From Streptosporangiaceae bacterium (lineage in GTDB: Bacteria; Actinomycetota; Actinomycetes; Streptosporangiales; Streptosporangiaceae), in assembly GCA_030045215.1 (NCBI GenBank), contig JASIBJ010000294.1, positions 1-12,925 on the forward strand: a DNA stretch of 12,925 bases, given 5' to 3'. Position numbers and translations under genes: made by a program. Each line of letters opens with the position of its first letter. Position 1 is the first letter of the stretch. This document shows, piece after piece, positions 6,850 to 12,925 of the stretch. The notes below the pieces were generated by a model. It had not been told where the DNA came from. It saw only the letters and a list, made by a program, of their open reading frames with translations, and did not search any database.

Positions 6850-7311
6850 ATGCGGACATTCGCCAGCCTGGAGGAGTTCGCGGCGGCCAAAGGCGAGACG
6901 CTCGGCTACAGCGAGTGGCACAAGATCACCCAGGAGCGGATCAATACCTTCGCCGACGCTACCGATGATCACCAGTGGATCCACGTGGACGTCGAGCGTG
7001 CCGCCAGCGGGCCGTTCGGTTCGACGATCGCGCACGGCTACCTCACCGTGTCTCTGCTGCCGGTCATGATGATGGAGACCTACCGGATCGAGAATCTGGC
7101 GATGGGGATCAACTACGGCCTGGACCGGGTCCGCTTCCCGTCCCCGGTTCCGACCGGCTCGCTCGTCCGCGGCCACGCAACCCTCACCGACGTTAAGCAG
7201 ACCCGCCTCGGCTCGCTCGCCCACATCCGCATCAGGGTCGAGATCGAGGGACAGTCCAAGGCCGCATGCGTCGCCGATACGCTCTCGCTGTTCGTCTCCG
7301 CGATCGGCTGA
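6850..7311 (+). CDS. MaoC-family (R)-hydratase / dehydratase
   Basis: The 153-aa product is a single hot-dog-fold MaoC-like protein. The N terminus MRTFASLEEFAAAKGETLGYSEWHKITQERINTFADATDDHQWIHVD is highly typical. It carries the hydratase-2 catalytic pair, an Asp (D40) and a His five residues later (H45), followed by the substrate-loop block TIAHGYLTVSLLP (59-71). Relatives such as PhaJ hydrate trans-2-enoyl-CoA to (R)-3-hydroxyacyl-CoA, so a role in fatty-acid or polyketide-type acyl-CoA metabolism is likely; chain-length preference cannot be read. It is preceded by a tandem repeat array and strong inverted repeat, suggesting dedicated control. A GC-rich hairpin follows the stop codon. Confidence 0.93.
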   Translation: MRTFASLEEFAAAKGETLGYSEWHKITQERINTFADATDDHQWIHVDVERAASGPFGSTIAHGYLTVSLLPVMMMETYRIENLAMGINYGLDRVRFPSPVPTGSLVRGHATLTDVKQTRLGSLAHIRIRVEIEGQSKAACVADTLSLFVSAIG

Positions 7312-7338
7312 GCGCGCGCGCCTGCCGTATCAGGTTGG

Positions 7339-7363
7339 CCGGACTGCGGCGTGGCGCCGCCGG
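7339..7363 (+). terminator. GC-rich hairpin after the MaoC gene
   Basis: GCGGCG (7346-7351) and CGCCGC (7355-7360) form a perfect stem with a three-base loop. Flanking CCG and CGG can extend it past a three-base bulge. No T-run follows, so it may be a weak or factor-assisted terminator. Confidence 0.35.
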
Positions 7364-7370
7364 ATGATTG

Positions 7371-7406
7371 TTCCGGCACGCCGTGTGAACGTCGTAGGCT
7401 TCCAGC
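7371..7406 (+). promoter_or_regulatory. Candidate leaderless promoter of the regulator gene
   Basis: TAGGCT (7395-7400, matching TANNNT) lies six bases before the GTG start at 7407, and TTCCGG (7371-7376) lies 18 bp further upstream as a weak -35. There is no ribosome binding site, so a transcript starting at the GTG itself is likely. Confidence 0.45.
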
Positions 7407-10028
7407 GTGAACGAGCCGCGCGACGCGGATTCGGTTGCGGCGCGGCTCAAGGTCCTGCGCGGCACCCTCGGGCTCAGCCAGGAGCAGCTGGCCCGCCGTC
7501 TTGGCGTGTCGTTCGCAACCGTCAACCGCTGGGAGTCCGGGCGCACTCAGGGGTCGCCGCGTGCGCTCCAGGTAGTTGCCGAGCTTGAGGCCGAGATCGC
7601 CGCGTCCGGGCTCCCCCAGTCGCAAGCGGTCCAAGCCCGAGCCATCCAGCCTCAAGCGGCCCAGGCCCAAGCCGTCCAGGCCCAAGCCGTCCGGGCCCAA
7701 GCGGACGAGCAACCCAGCCGACCACCACAGGAACAGCCGCACCACAGCCGGCTGCAGCTCGCTCAGACCAGCTTCATTGGCCGCCACCACGAACTGAGCG
7801 AGCTGGCCGACCTCATCCGCCAGTCACGACTGGTCAGCTTGGTCGGACCCGGCGGCGCCGGGAAGACCAGGCTCGCGATCGAGGTCATCAGCCGCAGCTT
7901 CTCCGGCGCGAACGTGGTGTTCGTCCCGCTGGAATCTGTCCGGCCGCCCAGATCGCTTGGTTCGGCCCTCGCGTCCCAGCTAGGCGTGCACGACCAGCAC
8001 GGCGTTTCCCTCCCGGAGTCGCTGCGGGCCGTCCTCAGCGAGGCGCCCCGGTTGCTGGTCCTGGACGGCGCCGAGGCCCTGCGCGATGAGGCGGCAAGCC
8101 TGGTCGGCCAGCTGATCGGCGCGGTGCCCGATCTGCGGGTCGTCGTCACCAGCCGGATCCTGCTCGGCGTGCCGGGTGAAGTCTGCTGGACGGTGCCCCC
8201 GCTTGCGTGTCCGTCACTCGCAGCCGACGCGGCGGAAATCGCCGGCTCCGACGCCGTGCAGCTGTTCATCGCGCGGGCCAGCGACCGGCTTCCGGCCTTC
8301 CATGCCTCCGACGTCGCCCCGCACGCCATCGCCGAGCTCTGCCGCCGGCTTGACGGGTTGCCGCTGGCGATCGAGCTGATCGCGAGCTGGGTCGGCACGC
8401 TGTCCATCCAGGAGATCCTGCAGCAGCGCACGGTGCTGCTTGACTCGGGCCCGGCCAGGTCCGGCCAGGCAGGCACCCGCGGGCTCGCCGACGTGCTCCA
8501 GGTCAGCTACGACCTGCTGGAGCCCGACCCGCAGCGCCTGCTGCCGATGCTGAGCGTGCTCGGCGGCTCTTTCGGCCTGGCCGACGCCCAAGCCGTCCTT
8601 GACGTACCAGGGCCGCAGGCCGCGCTGACCATCCGGGGCCTGGTGGACTCGTCCTGGCTGGTGGTCAGCCGAAGCAGCGATCAGAACCGGTTCAGCATGC
8701 TGGAGACGATCAGGACGTTCGCGGCCGCGCAACTGGAGCGGACCGGGGATGGCCCCGCCGCCCGCGAGCGGCACGCCCGGCACTTTGCCACCATGGCCGT
8801 CGCCAGTGAGAACGGCCTGACCGGACCCGAGGCGACCGCGTGGACGACGCGCCTGGAGGTAGCGGGTCCTGATCTCCAGCTGGCGCTGCACTGGGCGGAG
8901 GAGTACGACCTCGACCTGGGCCTGGACATGGCAGCCGCGCTGTGGCGGTGGTGGCTGCTCACGGGCCAGCTGTCGATCGGGCGCGGCTGGCTGGCGGGCC
9001 TGTTGCGCCAGGCGGCCGCGCGCAAGGACGAGCGGACCGGGCGGGCAATGTGCTCCGCCGCCGTTCTGGCCGCCGAGAACGGCGATTATCACCAGGCGAT
9101 CCGCCATGCCGAGCTTGCGCTCGGTGTCTTCGAATCGCTGGGCATGACCGAGCGCATGGCCTTCGCATCGACGGTGCTGGCCTCAGCGCACCGATACCTC
9201 GGCGACAACGCGGCAGCCAGGCGCTGCTTCCAGGATGCGATGGACCTGAGGATCGCGCTCGGCGACCGCCGCGGCGTGTCGGTCGCGATCAACAATATGG
9301 CGCTACTCGAACTGGATGACGGCAACCTCGAACGGGCCCAGGAGCTGTTCGAGCGCGCGCTGGCGATCAAGCGCGAACTCGGTGAACGTCGGTCCATCGC
9401 CATCGGCCTGGCGAACCTGGCCGACGTTCTGATCAAGACTCGCCAGTGGGAAGCCGCGGACCGCGTGCTCGCGGAGGGAGCGGAGTTGGCGTCGGGGATA
9501 CCCCAGATCGTCGGAACCATCCGGTGCAATCAGGGCAACGTAGCCGTCCACCGGCAGGACTGGGCAGTCGCAACGGAGCACTTCCAGGCCGCGATCGCCG
9601 CCTCGCAAGCGGCCGGCCACCCGCACGATGCGATCGAGGCCATGATCGGCCTGGCGAAGGTGCGGCACCAGACGGGCCGCAGTGACGAGGCGCTGCACCA
9701 GCTCAACGCCGCCGGCGAACTTGCCGACAGGCTCGGCAATCCTCAACGCGTGGCGGACGTCCGGTCCGCGGTCGACGAGGTGACCGCGACCTACCACCAT
9801 CCCGCGCTGCCCGCGGACCTGACGGCACGGCAGGCCGAGGTACTGGGACTGCTGGCCGCCGGGTTAAGCAACAAGGAGATCGCGGCCGAACTCGTCCTCA
9901 GCCTGCCTACCGTCGAGCGCCACCTGGCCACCATCTACCGCAAGCTGGGTCTGAGCGGCCGTGTCGAGGCTACCCGGTTTGCCGTCGAGAGCGGCCTGGC
10001 CCCCGCCTTCGGCCAGCGGGTGCTATAG
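7407..10028 (+). CDS. XRE-NB-ARC-TPR-LuxR double-HTH transcriptional regulator
   Basis: The 873-aa predicted cytoplasmic DNA-binding protein has five parts. An XRE-type helix-turn-helix (about 10-60; LGLSQEQLARRLGVSFATVNRWESGR) comes first, then a Gln/Ala-rich repeat linker (73-102). A STAND/NB-ARC ATPase follows: FIGRHHEL at 123-130, Walker A GPGGAGKT at 147-154, Walker B LLVLD at 216-220, VVVTSR at 245-250 and GLPLAIEL at 317-324, with a winged-helix region to about 430. A helical TPR array (about 545-785) includes repeated A-x-x-x-F/L-x-x-A-L blocks. A LuxR-type HTH (802-860; LTARQAEVLGLLAAGLSNKEIAAELVLSLPTVERHLATIYRKLGLSGR) ends the protein. Such ATPases are signal-gated switches. The ligand is unknown. 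MalT-type LAL regulators have only the C-terminal HTH and XRE-NB-ARC-TPR proteins only the N-terminal one, so having both is unusual. The start is GTG. Confidence 0.93.
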   Translation: MNEPRDADSVAARLKVLRGTLGLSQEQLARRLGVSFATVNRWESGRTQGSPRALQVVAELEAEIAASGLPQSQAVQARAIQPQAAQAQAVQAQAVRAQADEQPSRPPQEQPHHSRLQLAQTSFIGRHHELSELADLIRQSRLVSLVGPGGAGKTRLAIEVISRSFSGANVVFVPLESVRPPRSLGSALASQLGVHDQHGVSLPESLRAVLSEAPRLLVLDGAEALRDEAASLVGQLIGAVPDLRVVVTSRILLGVPGEVCWTVPPLACPSLAADAAEIAGSDAVQLFIARASDRLPAFHASDVAPHAIAELCRRLDGLPLAIELIASWVGTLSIQEILQQRTVLLDSGPARSGQAGTRGLADVLQVSYDLLEPDPQRLLPMLSVLGGSFGLADAQAVLDVPGPQAALTIRGLVDSSWLVVSRSSDQNRFSMLETIRTFAAAQLERTGDGPAARERHARHFATMAVASENGLTGPEATAWTTRLEVAGPDLQLALHWAEEYDLDLGLDMAAALWRWWLLTGQLSIGRGWLAGLLRQAAARKDERTGRAMCSAAVLAAENGDYHQAIRHAELALGVFESLGMTERMAFASTVLASAHRYLGDNAAARRCFQDAMDLRIALGDRRGVSVAINNMALLELDDGNLERAQELFERALAIKRELGERRSIAIGLANLADVLIKTRQWEAADRVLAEGAELASGIPQIVGTIRCNQGNVAVHRQDWAVATEHFQAAIAASQAAGHPHDAIEAMIGLAKVRHQTGRSDEALHQLNAAGELADRLGNPQRVADVRSAVDEVTATYHHPALPADLTARQAEVLGLLAAGLSNKEIAAELVLSLPTVERHLATIYRKLGLSGRVEATRFAVESGLAPAFGQRVL
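7623..7697 (+). repeat. 15-bp coding minisatellite in the regulator linker
   Basis: Five consecutive 15-bp units of consensus CAAGCCGTCCAGGCC run in frame, with a decayed sixth from 7698. They encode QAVQA, RAIQP, QAAQA, QAVQA and QAVRA between the XRE domain and the ATPase. Units 4 and 5 differ at one base. Confidence 0.85.
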
Positions 10029-10060
10029 CGAACGCGCGAGTGTTATAGCGCTGGCCAGAC

Positions 10061-10078
10061 GCCCGGTCGCGAACGGGC
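10061..10078 (+). terminator. Weak hairpin after the regulator gene
   Basis: GCCCG and CGGGC arms pair over an 8-base loop and are followed by CGTTCT. The stem is short, so this is a possible but weak terminator. Confidence 0.25.
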
Positions 10079-10199
10079 CGTTCTCACATGCCGATCAAAG
10101 GCTTTTAGCGCATTAGGCCCTATTTATCGGAACGGCTCACTTACATGGTTGCAGTGATTCGCTCGGCACTGTCGCCCGGATAGAAAAACGATGAATGGC

Positions 10200-10233
10200 A
10201 GCTGGTCCCGTCCACCGCGGGGCGGGACCAGCT
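10200..10233 (+). promoter_or_regulatory. Long hairpin in the AIM24 leader
   Basis: AGCTGGTCCCG (10200-10210) and CGGGACCAGCT (10223-10233) are perfect inverted copies. Pairing can continue inward (one G-T wobble and two C-G pairs) to a 6-base loop ACCGCG, giving a 14-bp stem. It lies 39 bp before the AIM24 start and downstream of the suggested promoter. It may be a leader hairpin, an operator, or a late terminator for the regulator gene (only TTT follows). Confidence 0.75.
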
Positions 10234-10262
10234 TTGGGGCCGTAACTACTCGGTCATCGGGC

Positions 10263-10267
10263 GGAGG
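10263..10267 (+). promoter_or_regulatory. Ribosome binding site of the AIM24-family gene
   Basis: GGAGG followed by CGAGA precedes the ATG at 10273, supporting that start. The upstream frame that begins at 10191 is a shadow. Confidence 0.8.
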
Positions 10268-10272
10268 CGAGA

Positions 10273-11001
10273 ATGCACGATCAGCTGCTCGGGTCGACGC
10301 AGCCTGTGCTGTCCATCTCGCTCGAGCCGGGCGAGAGCATCGTCGCCGGGTCCGGCACGTTCTCCTGGATGACCGACTCGATCCAGATGTCAACGGGTCT
10401 CGCCGAGCATCAGCAGGCAGCGCTCGACGAGTCACCCCTGCATTTGAGCGCCTACACGGCCAGGGAAGCGGCGGGCACGATCGCGTTCGCCTCCAGGCTC
10501 CCTGGCAGCATCATCTGCATCCAGGTGTCGCCGGGGCGCGAATACCTGGTGCACCGGCACGGCTTCGTGGCAGGCACGCCAGGCATCGAGGTCACGACGG
10601 ACTACCAGCGCTATGACTTGACCGACCCGGACGAGTTCGTCCTCCGCCGGATCGGCGGCCGGGGCACCGCCTGGGTCGAGCTATCAGGCGACGTGGTCAG
10701 GCGCGACCTGCCGGCCGGCACTTCGCTGCGCACTCATCCTTGGCACATCGGCATGTCAGACGCCTCGGTCACCGTGCTGATGGCCAGGCTGCGCGGCGTT
10801 GACGCCGACCTTTTCGGGAACGAGGTGTCACGTTTCGCGGTGGTTTCCGGGCCTGGCGCGCTCTGGCTGCAGTCGACGTCGCTGCTGGCCACCGAGCAGC
10901 CCCGGTTAGCTCACTTCCCGCAAGTCGTCCAGGGCCTGCCGACATCCCCGGCGAGTGAGGGGGATGCCGGGTGTGCGGCAGGTCCTGGCATATCGGACTG
11001 A
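10273..11001 (+). CDS. AIM24-family protein
   Basis: The 242-aa product belongs to the AIM24 family (TIGR00266-like), a beta-rich fold. Visible blocks are VLSISLEPGESIVAGSGTFSWMTDSIQM (12-39), HGFVAGTPGIEV (96-107), RGTAWVELSGDVVRRDLPAGTSLRTHPWHIGM (130-161) and a C-terminal GPGALWLQST (193-202). Gly/Pro turns between short strands match the repeated strand pattern of the family. Bacterial members are widespread and of unknown function; the yeast homolog Aim24 is a mitochondrial inner-membrane protein linked to MICOS. There is no signal peptide or membrane segment, so the protein is probably cytoplasmic. The last ~25 residues are low-complexity. It is followed after 27 bp by a lipoprotein gene, probably in the same transcript. 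Confidence 0.88.
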   Translation: MHDQLLGSTQPVLSISLEPGESIVAGSGTFSWMTDSIQMSTGLAEHQQAALDESPLHLSAYTAREAAGTIAFASRLPGSIICIQVSPGREYLVHRHGFVAGTPGIEVTTDYQRYDLTDPDEFVLRRIGGRGTAWVELSGDVVRRDLPAGTSLRTHPWHIGMSDASVTVLMARLRGVDADLFGNEVSRFAVVSGPGALWLQSTSLLATEQPRLAHFPQVVQGLPTSPASEGDAGCAAGPGISD

Positions 11002-11028
11002 TTCAACCTGCGAATGGGGTTAGGAACT

Positions 11029-11820
11029 ATGAACATATCCGCTTACTCAGCCCGTGGCCGGGCCGGCGCGGCAGCCGCACTGGTGGCGGCGGCCGGTCTC
11101 ATGCTCGCCGCCTGCGGCGGGTCGTCACCGAGCAGCACCTCTGGCAGCACGAGCACGAGCAGCCCGAGCACCTCCAGCTCGAGCTCCCCGCCATCGAGCA
11201 GCAGCTCGACGTCGACCGTGTCAGCGGCCTCGGTGCCGTTCCCGATCGCGGTCGGCAACACCTGGGTCTACAAGTCGGTGGCCCTGGCCGGTATCACCAG
11301 CACAGTGACCAACAAGGTCGTCTCGGTCACTCCCGTGTCCGGGGGCAGCCTGGTGACGATGTCCAACACCGACTCGCTCACCGGCACTACGACGGATTCC
11401 ACCTTCCTCTTCCACTCGGACGGCTCCATCACCTACCCGTCCAACCAGTTCGGCAGCAGCGCGGTCATCATCAAGGGCGGCATCGTCTTGCCGCCGGCCT
11501 CGGTGATTGCTTCCGGGCAGTCGACGACGTCGACCGTGGAGATCAAGGTCACCTCGGGCACGACGAAGGAAGACGTAACCGGGCATCTCTCCGTCAAGGG
11601 TGATGGCACCGCGTCGGTCACGGTACCGGCCGGCTCGTACTCGGCCACCGTCGTGCAGATGACCGAAAACTTCTCGATGCTCGGCTACTCGTCGACGATC
11701 GTGGTGAAGACGTGGTTGGCCAGCGGGGTTGGCCCGGTCCAGTCCGAGGCAACGATCGACATCCTCGGCCACTCCGAGCTCGCCTCCCACCTGGAGCTGG
11801 TCTCCTTCACACAGGGCTAG
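11029..11820 (+). CDS. Ser/Thr-rich lipoprotein, TapB-like
   Basis: The 263-aa product is a predicted lipoprotein. A positively charged N-region (ARGR) precedes a hydrophobic stretch (12-25), then a lipobox LAAC with the modified Cys at residue 29. A Ser/Thr/Pro-rich linker (31-68) would span the cell wall. The exported domain begins VPFPIAVGNTWVYKS (69-83) and continues with alternating beta strands; KGDGTASVTVPAGSYSATVVQM (190-211) resembles the dosage of TapB/DUF3108-like proteins (vGNtWvY ... vPaGsf.a). The domain resemblance is a moderate-confidence judgement. The start is placed at the ATG at 11029, which has AGGA close upstream; the in-frame ATG at 11014 would add five residues. A strong terminator follows the stop, so the AIM24-lipoprotein pair ends here. 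Confidence 0.85.
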   Translation: MNISAYSARGRAGAAAALVAAAGLMLAACGGSSPSSTSGSTSTSSPSTSSSSSPPSSSSSTSTVSAASVPFPIAVGNTWVYKSVALAGITSTVTNKVVSVTPVSGGSLVTMSNTDSLTGTTTDSTFLFHSDGSITYPSNQFGSSAVIIKGGIVLPPASVIASGQSTTSTVEIKVTSGTTKEDVTGHLSVKGDGTASVTVPAGSYSATVVQMTENFSMLGYSSTIVVKTWLASGVGPVQSEATIDILGHSELASHLELVSFTQG

Positions 11821-11824
11821 AACA

Positions 11825-11878
11825 GCCAACGGGGACTCGCTGTGACCGCGGCCTGGCCGCGGTCACAGCGAGTTTGGC
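11825..11878 (+). terminator. Strong intrinsic terminator after the lipoprotein gene
   Basis: ACTCGCTGTGACCGCGG (11835-11851) and its exact reverse complement (11857-11873) form a 17-bp perfect stem with a 5-base loop (CCTGG), followed by TT. GCCAA (11825-11829) and TTGGC (11874-11878) can extend the base around a CGGGG bulge. Near-symmetry means it could also stop transcription from the right. Confidence 0.9.
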
Positions 11879-12038
11879 ACCCGTCAGGCGGCCCGGTCGA
11901 CTGACGCAGCGAGGGGCAGGCCGACGTCCGGCCAGCTCCGTGACAAAACGGCTCCCCGACCCCGGTGACCTGACCGGCTAGGCCTCACGACCGCCAGCGT
12001 GCCCGGCGTCGCTGTCGTGCGCGCAAAAGTGGACTGTA

Positions 12039-12925
12039 ATGATTGGCCGGGTGGACGATCGGGTGCCACCCAATTCCCGCCGTACGCGCCTGTGGGCGGC
12101 GGCGGGATCCAGGGGCATTCCCCTCTCGGCGATCCTGACCTCAATAGGGGCGGTCGCCGCGGCTTCTCTCGTCGCGATAGTGATTTACCGGCTGCGCGAC
12201 CTGATCCTGCTTTTCTTCGTCGCGGGATTCGTCACGCTGATCTTGAATCCGCTCGTCGTAACCCTGCAAAACTGGCGCATCCGGCGCCGCGGATTGGCCG
12301 TGGCAGTGGTTACCCTGTGGGGCCTGCTGGTCTTCCTCGGGTTGGCGGTTGCGTTCGGGTACCCGCTGGTCAACGGACTGACGCACCTCGCCGACGCGCT
12401 GCCATCGTATGTGCACGACGCGGAGCATGGCAGAGGGCCGATCGGTCATATAGTCCGCAGATATCATATTCAACGATGGGTTATTACGAACGAACCTAGG
12501 TTGGTCAAGGTAGGTCAGGGCCTGGCCAGGCCGGCCCTCAGCTTTGGCAAAGGCGCCTTTTCTCTGCTCTTCAACTTGTTTCTCATATTCGTGCTCGTCG
12601 TGCTCTTCCTGCTCGAGGGTCCCAAGATCCGGGCGAGCCTTCTGCGCTTGATGCCCTCCGACCGGGCCAGCCGCTACGTCCAGGTCGCGCATGAAGTCAA
12701 TCGCGCCGTCGGCGGGTACATGCTCGGCGATATCGCGACCTCGGTAATTGCCGGAATAGTAGTGCTCCTGACCCTGCTGTTGCTCGGGGTCCCGTTCGCC
12801 ATTCTGTGGGCGCTTTGGGTGGCACTGGTGGATTTCCTGCCGATGATTGGCGGCGCCCTGGCTGGCATCCCCGTGGTGCTGTTCGCAGCCGCCCACTCAC
12901 TGACGGCTGGCATCGTCACGCTCGT
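12039..12925 (+). CDS. AI-2E family transporter (PerM-like), truncated by window end
   Basis: An open frame runs without a stop from the ATG at 12039 to the window edge (295 residues seen). It is a polytopic membrane protein. Hydrophobic segments lie at about 28-50, 54-75, 86-108, 172-193, 232-251 and 253-286, with a soluble segment (109-170) after the third. The block NRAVGGYMLGDIATSVIAGI (221-240), then LLLLGVPFAILWALWVALVD and FLPMIGGALAGIPVVLF, matches the AI-2E/PerM family, which includes quorum-signal exporters and Na+/H+ antiporters; the substrate is not predictable here. The N terminus (to 27) is Arg-rich and likely cytoplasmic. A GTG at 12051 is an alternative start; the ATG has a weak GTGGA site. 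The 160 bp before it hold nothing else I can identify beyond the terminator. Confidence 0.88.
   Translation, partial: MIGRVDDRVPPNSRRTRLWAAAGSRGIPLSAILTSIGAVAAASLVAIVIYRLRDLILLFFVAGFVTLILNPLVVTLQNWRIRRRGLAVAVVTLWGLLVFLGLAVAFGYPLVNGLTHLADALPSYVHDAEHGRGPIGHIVRRYHIQRWVITNEPRLVKVGQGLARPALSFGKGAFSLLFNLFLIFVLVVLFLLEGPKIRASLLRLMPSDRASRYVQVAHEVNRAVGGYMLGDIATSVIAGIVVLLTLLLLGVPFAILWALWVALVDFLPMIGGALAGIPVVLFAAAHSLTAGIVTL

Larger units (their letters stand above)
10029..10272. other. Non-coding region between the regulator and AIM24 genes
   Basis: No credible gene is present. It contains part of two TATAGCG direct repeats (10024-10030, overlapping the regulator stop, and 10044-10050, 20 bp apart), a weak hairpin (10061-10078), and an AT-rich stretch (10083-10150) unusual for this window. 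It also holds a possible promoter (TTCGCT 10158-10163, 17 bp, TAGAAA 10181-10186) and a strong hairpin (10200-10233). Confidence 0.6.

Noticed and set aside
8214..9107. Minus-strand open frame of 297 codons within the regulator gene
   Set aside because: It is antisense to the ATPase and TPR part of the regulator, whose motifs are unambiguous; no family signature on this strand.
12141..12896. Minus-strand open frame (251 codons) rich in Gln, Glu and Arg
   Set aside because: It is antisense to the AI-2E transporter frame, which has clear transmembrane and family motifs; the charged composition is the expected mirror of hydrophobic codons.

Overview
The window is about 12.9 kb of very GC-rich DNA. 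Its codons end mostly in G or C, the genes are tightly packed on both strands, and several starts look leaderless or use GTG. Together with the gene families present (a Ser/Thr-rich lipoprotein, a large ATPase regulator with TPRs, PPOX-type split-barrel and SRPBCC proteins), this points to a soil-type actinobacterium. I cannot name a genus from sequence alone. I see no rRNA, tRNA, CRISPR array, insertion sequence or phage gene, so this looks like ordinary chromosome with some accessory and regulatory content.

Left part (1-4712): uracil phosphoribosyltransferase (upp, +) converges on an SRPBCC/START-like protein (-). A SAM methyltransferase (+) diverges from the SRPBCC gene, and its 3' end overlaps by 50 bp the end of an aldo/keto reductase gene (-). 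Upstream of the reductase, on the same minus strand, lie a PPOX split-barrel flavin-type protein and a DUF429-like protein with a predicted RNase-H-like fold. These three could form one transcription unit running leftward.

Middle part (4713-7311): a short divergent promoter region separates the DUF429-like gene from a PLP-dependent threonine/serine dehydratase (+). A spermidine-synthase-like protein (+) follows, then a MaoC-type hydratase (+). Three perfectly abutting 17-bp repeats, the last forming one arm of an inverted repeat, precede the MaoC gene.

Right part (7312-12925): an 873-residue regulator with a helix-turn-helix at each end (XRE type at the N terminus, LuxR type at the C terminus) surrounding a STAND/NB-ARC ATPase and a TPR array. 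A repeat-encoded Gln/Ala linker joins the XRE domain to the ATPase. After a 244-bp non-coding region with a very strong hairpin come an AIM24-family protein and a Ser/Thr-rich lipoprotein that probably form an operon. This ends at a 17-bp perfect-stem intrinsic terminator. The window then runs into an AI-2E/PerM-family membrane protein cut off at its right edge.

How the genes may work together: most are metabolic singletons. Two groupings are suggestive. First, a PdxI-like reductase, a PNPOx-fold protein and a PLP-dependent dehydratase are neighbours, hinting at a vitamin B6/PLP theme. Second, the double-HTH ATPase lies between two upstream regions (MaoC and AIM24) that both carry GGTCCCG/CGGGACC inverted repeats. 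It may control one or both, which is a hypothesis only.
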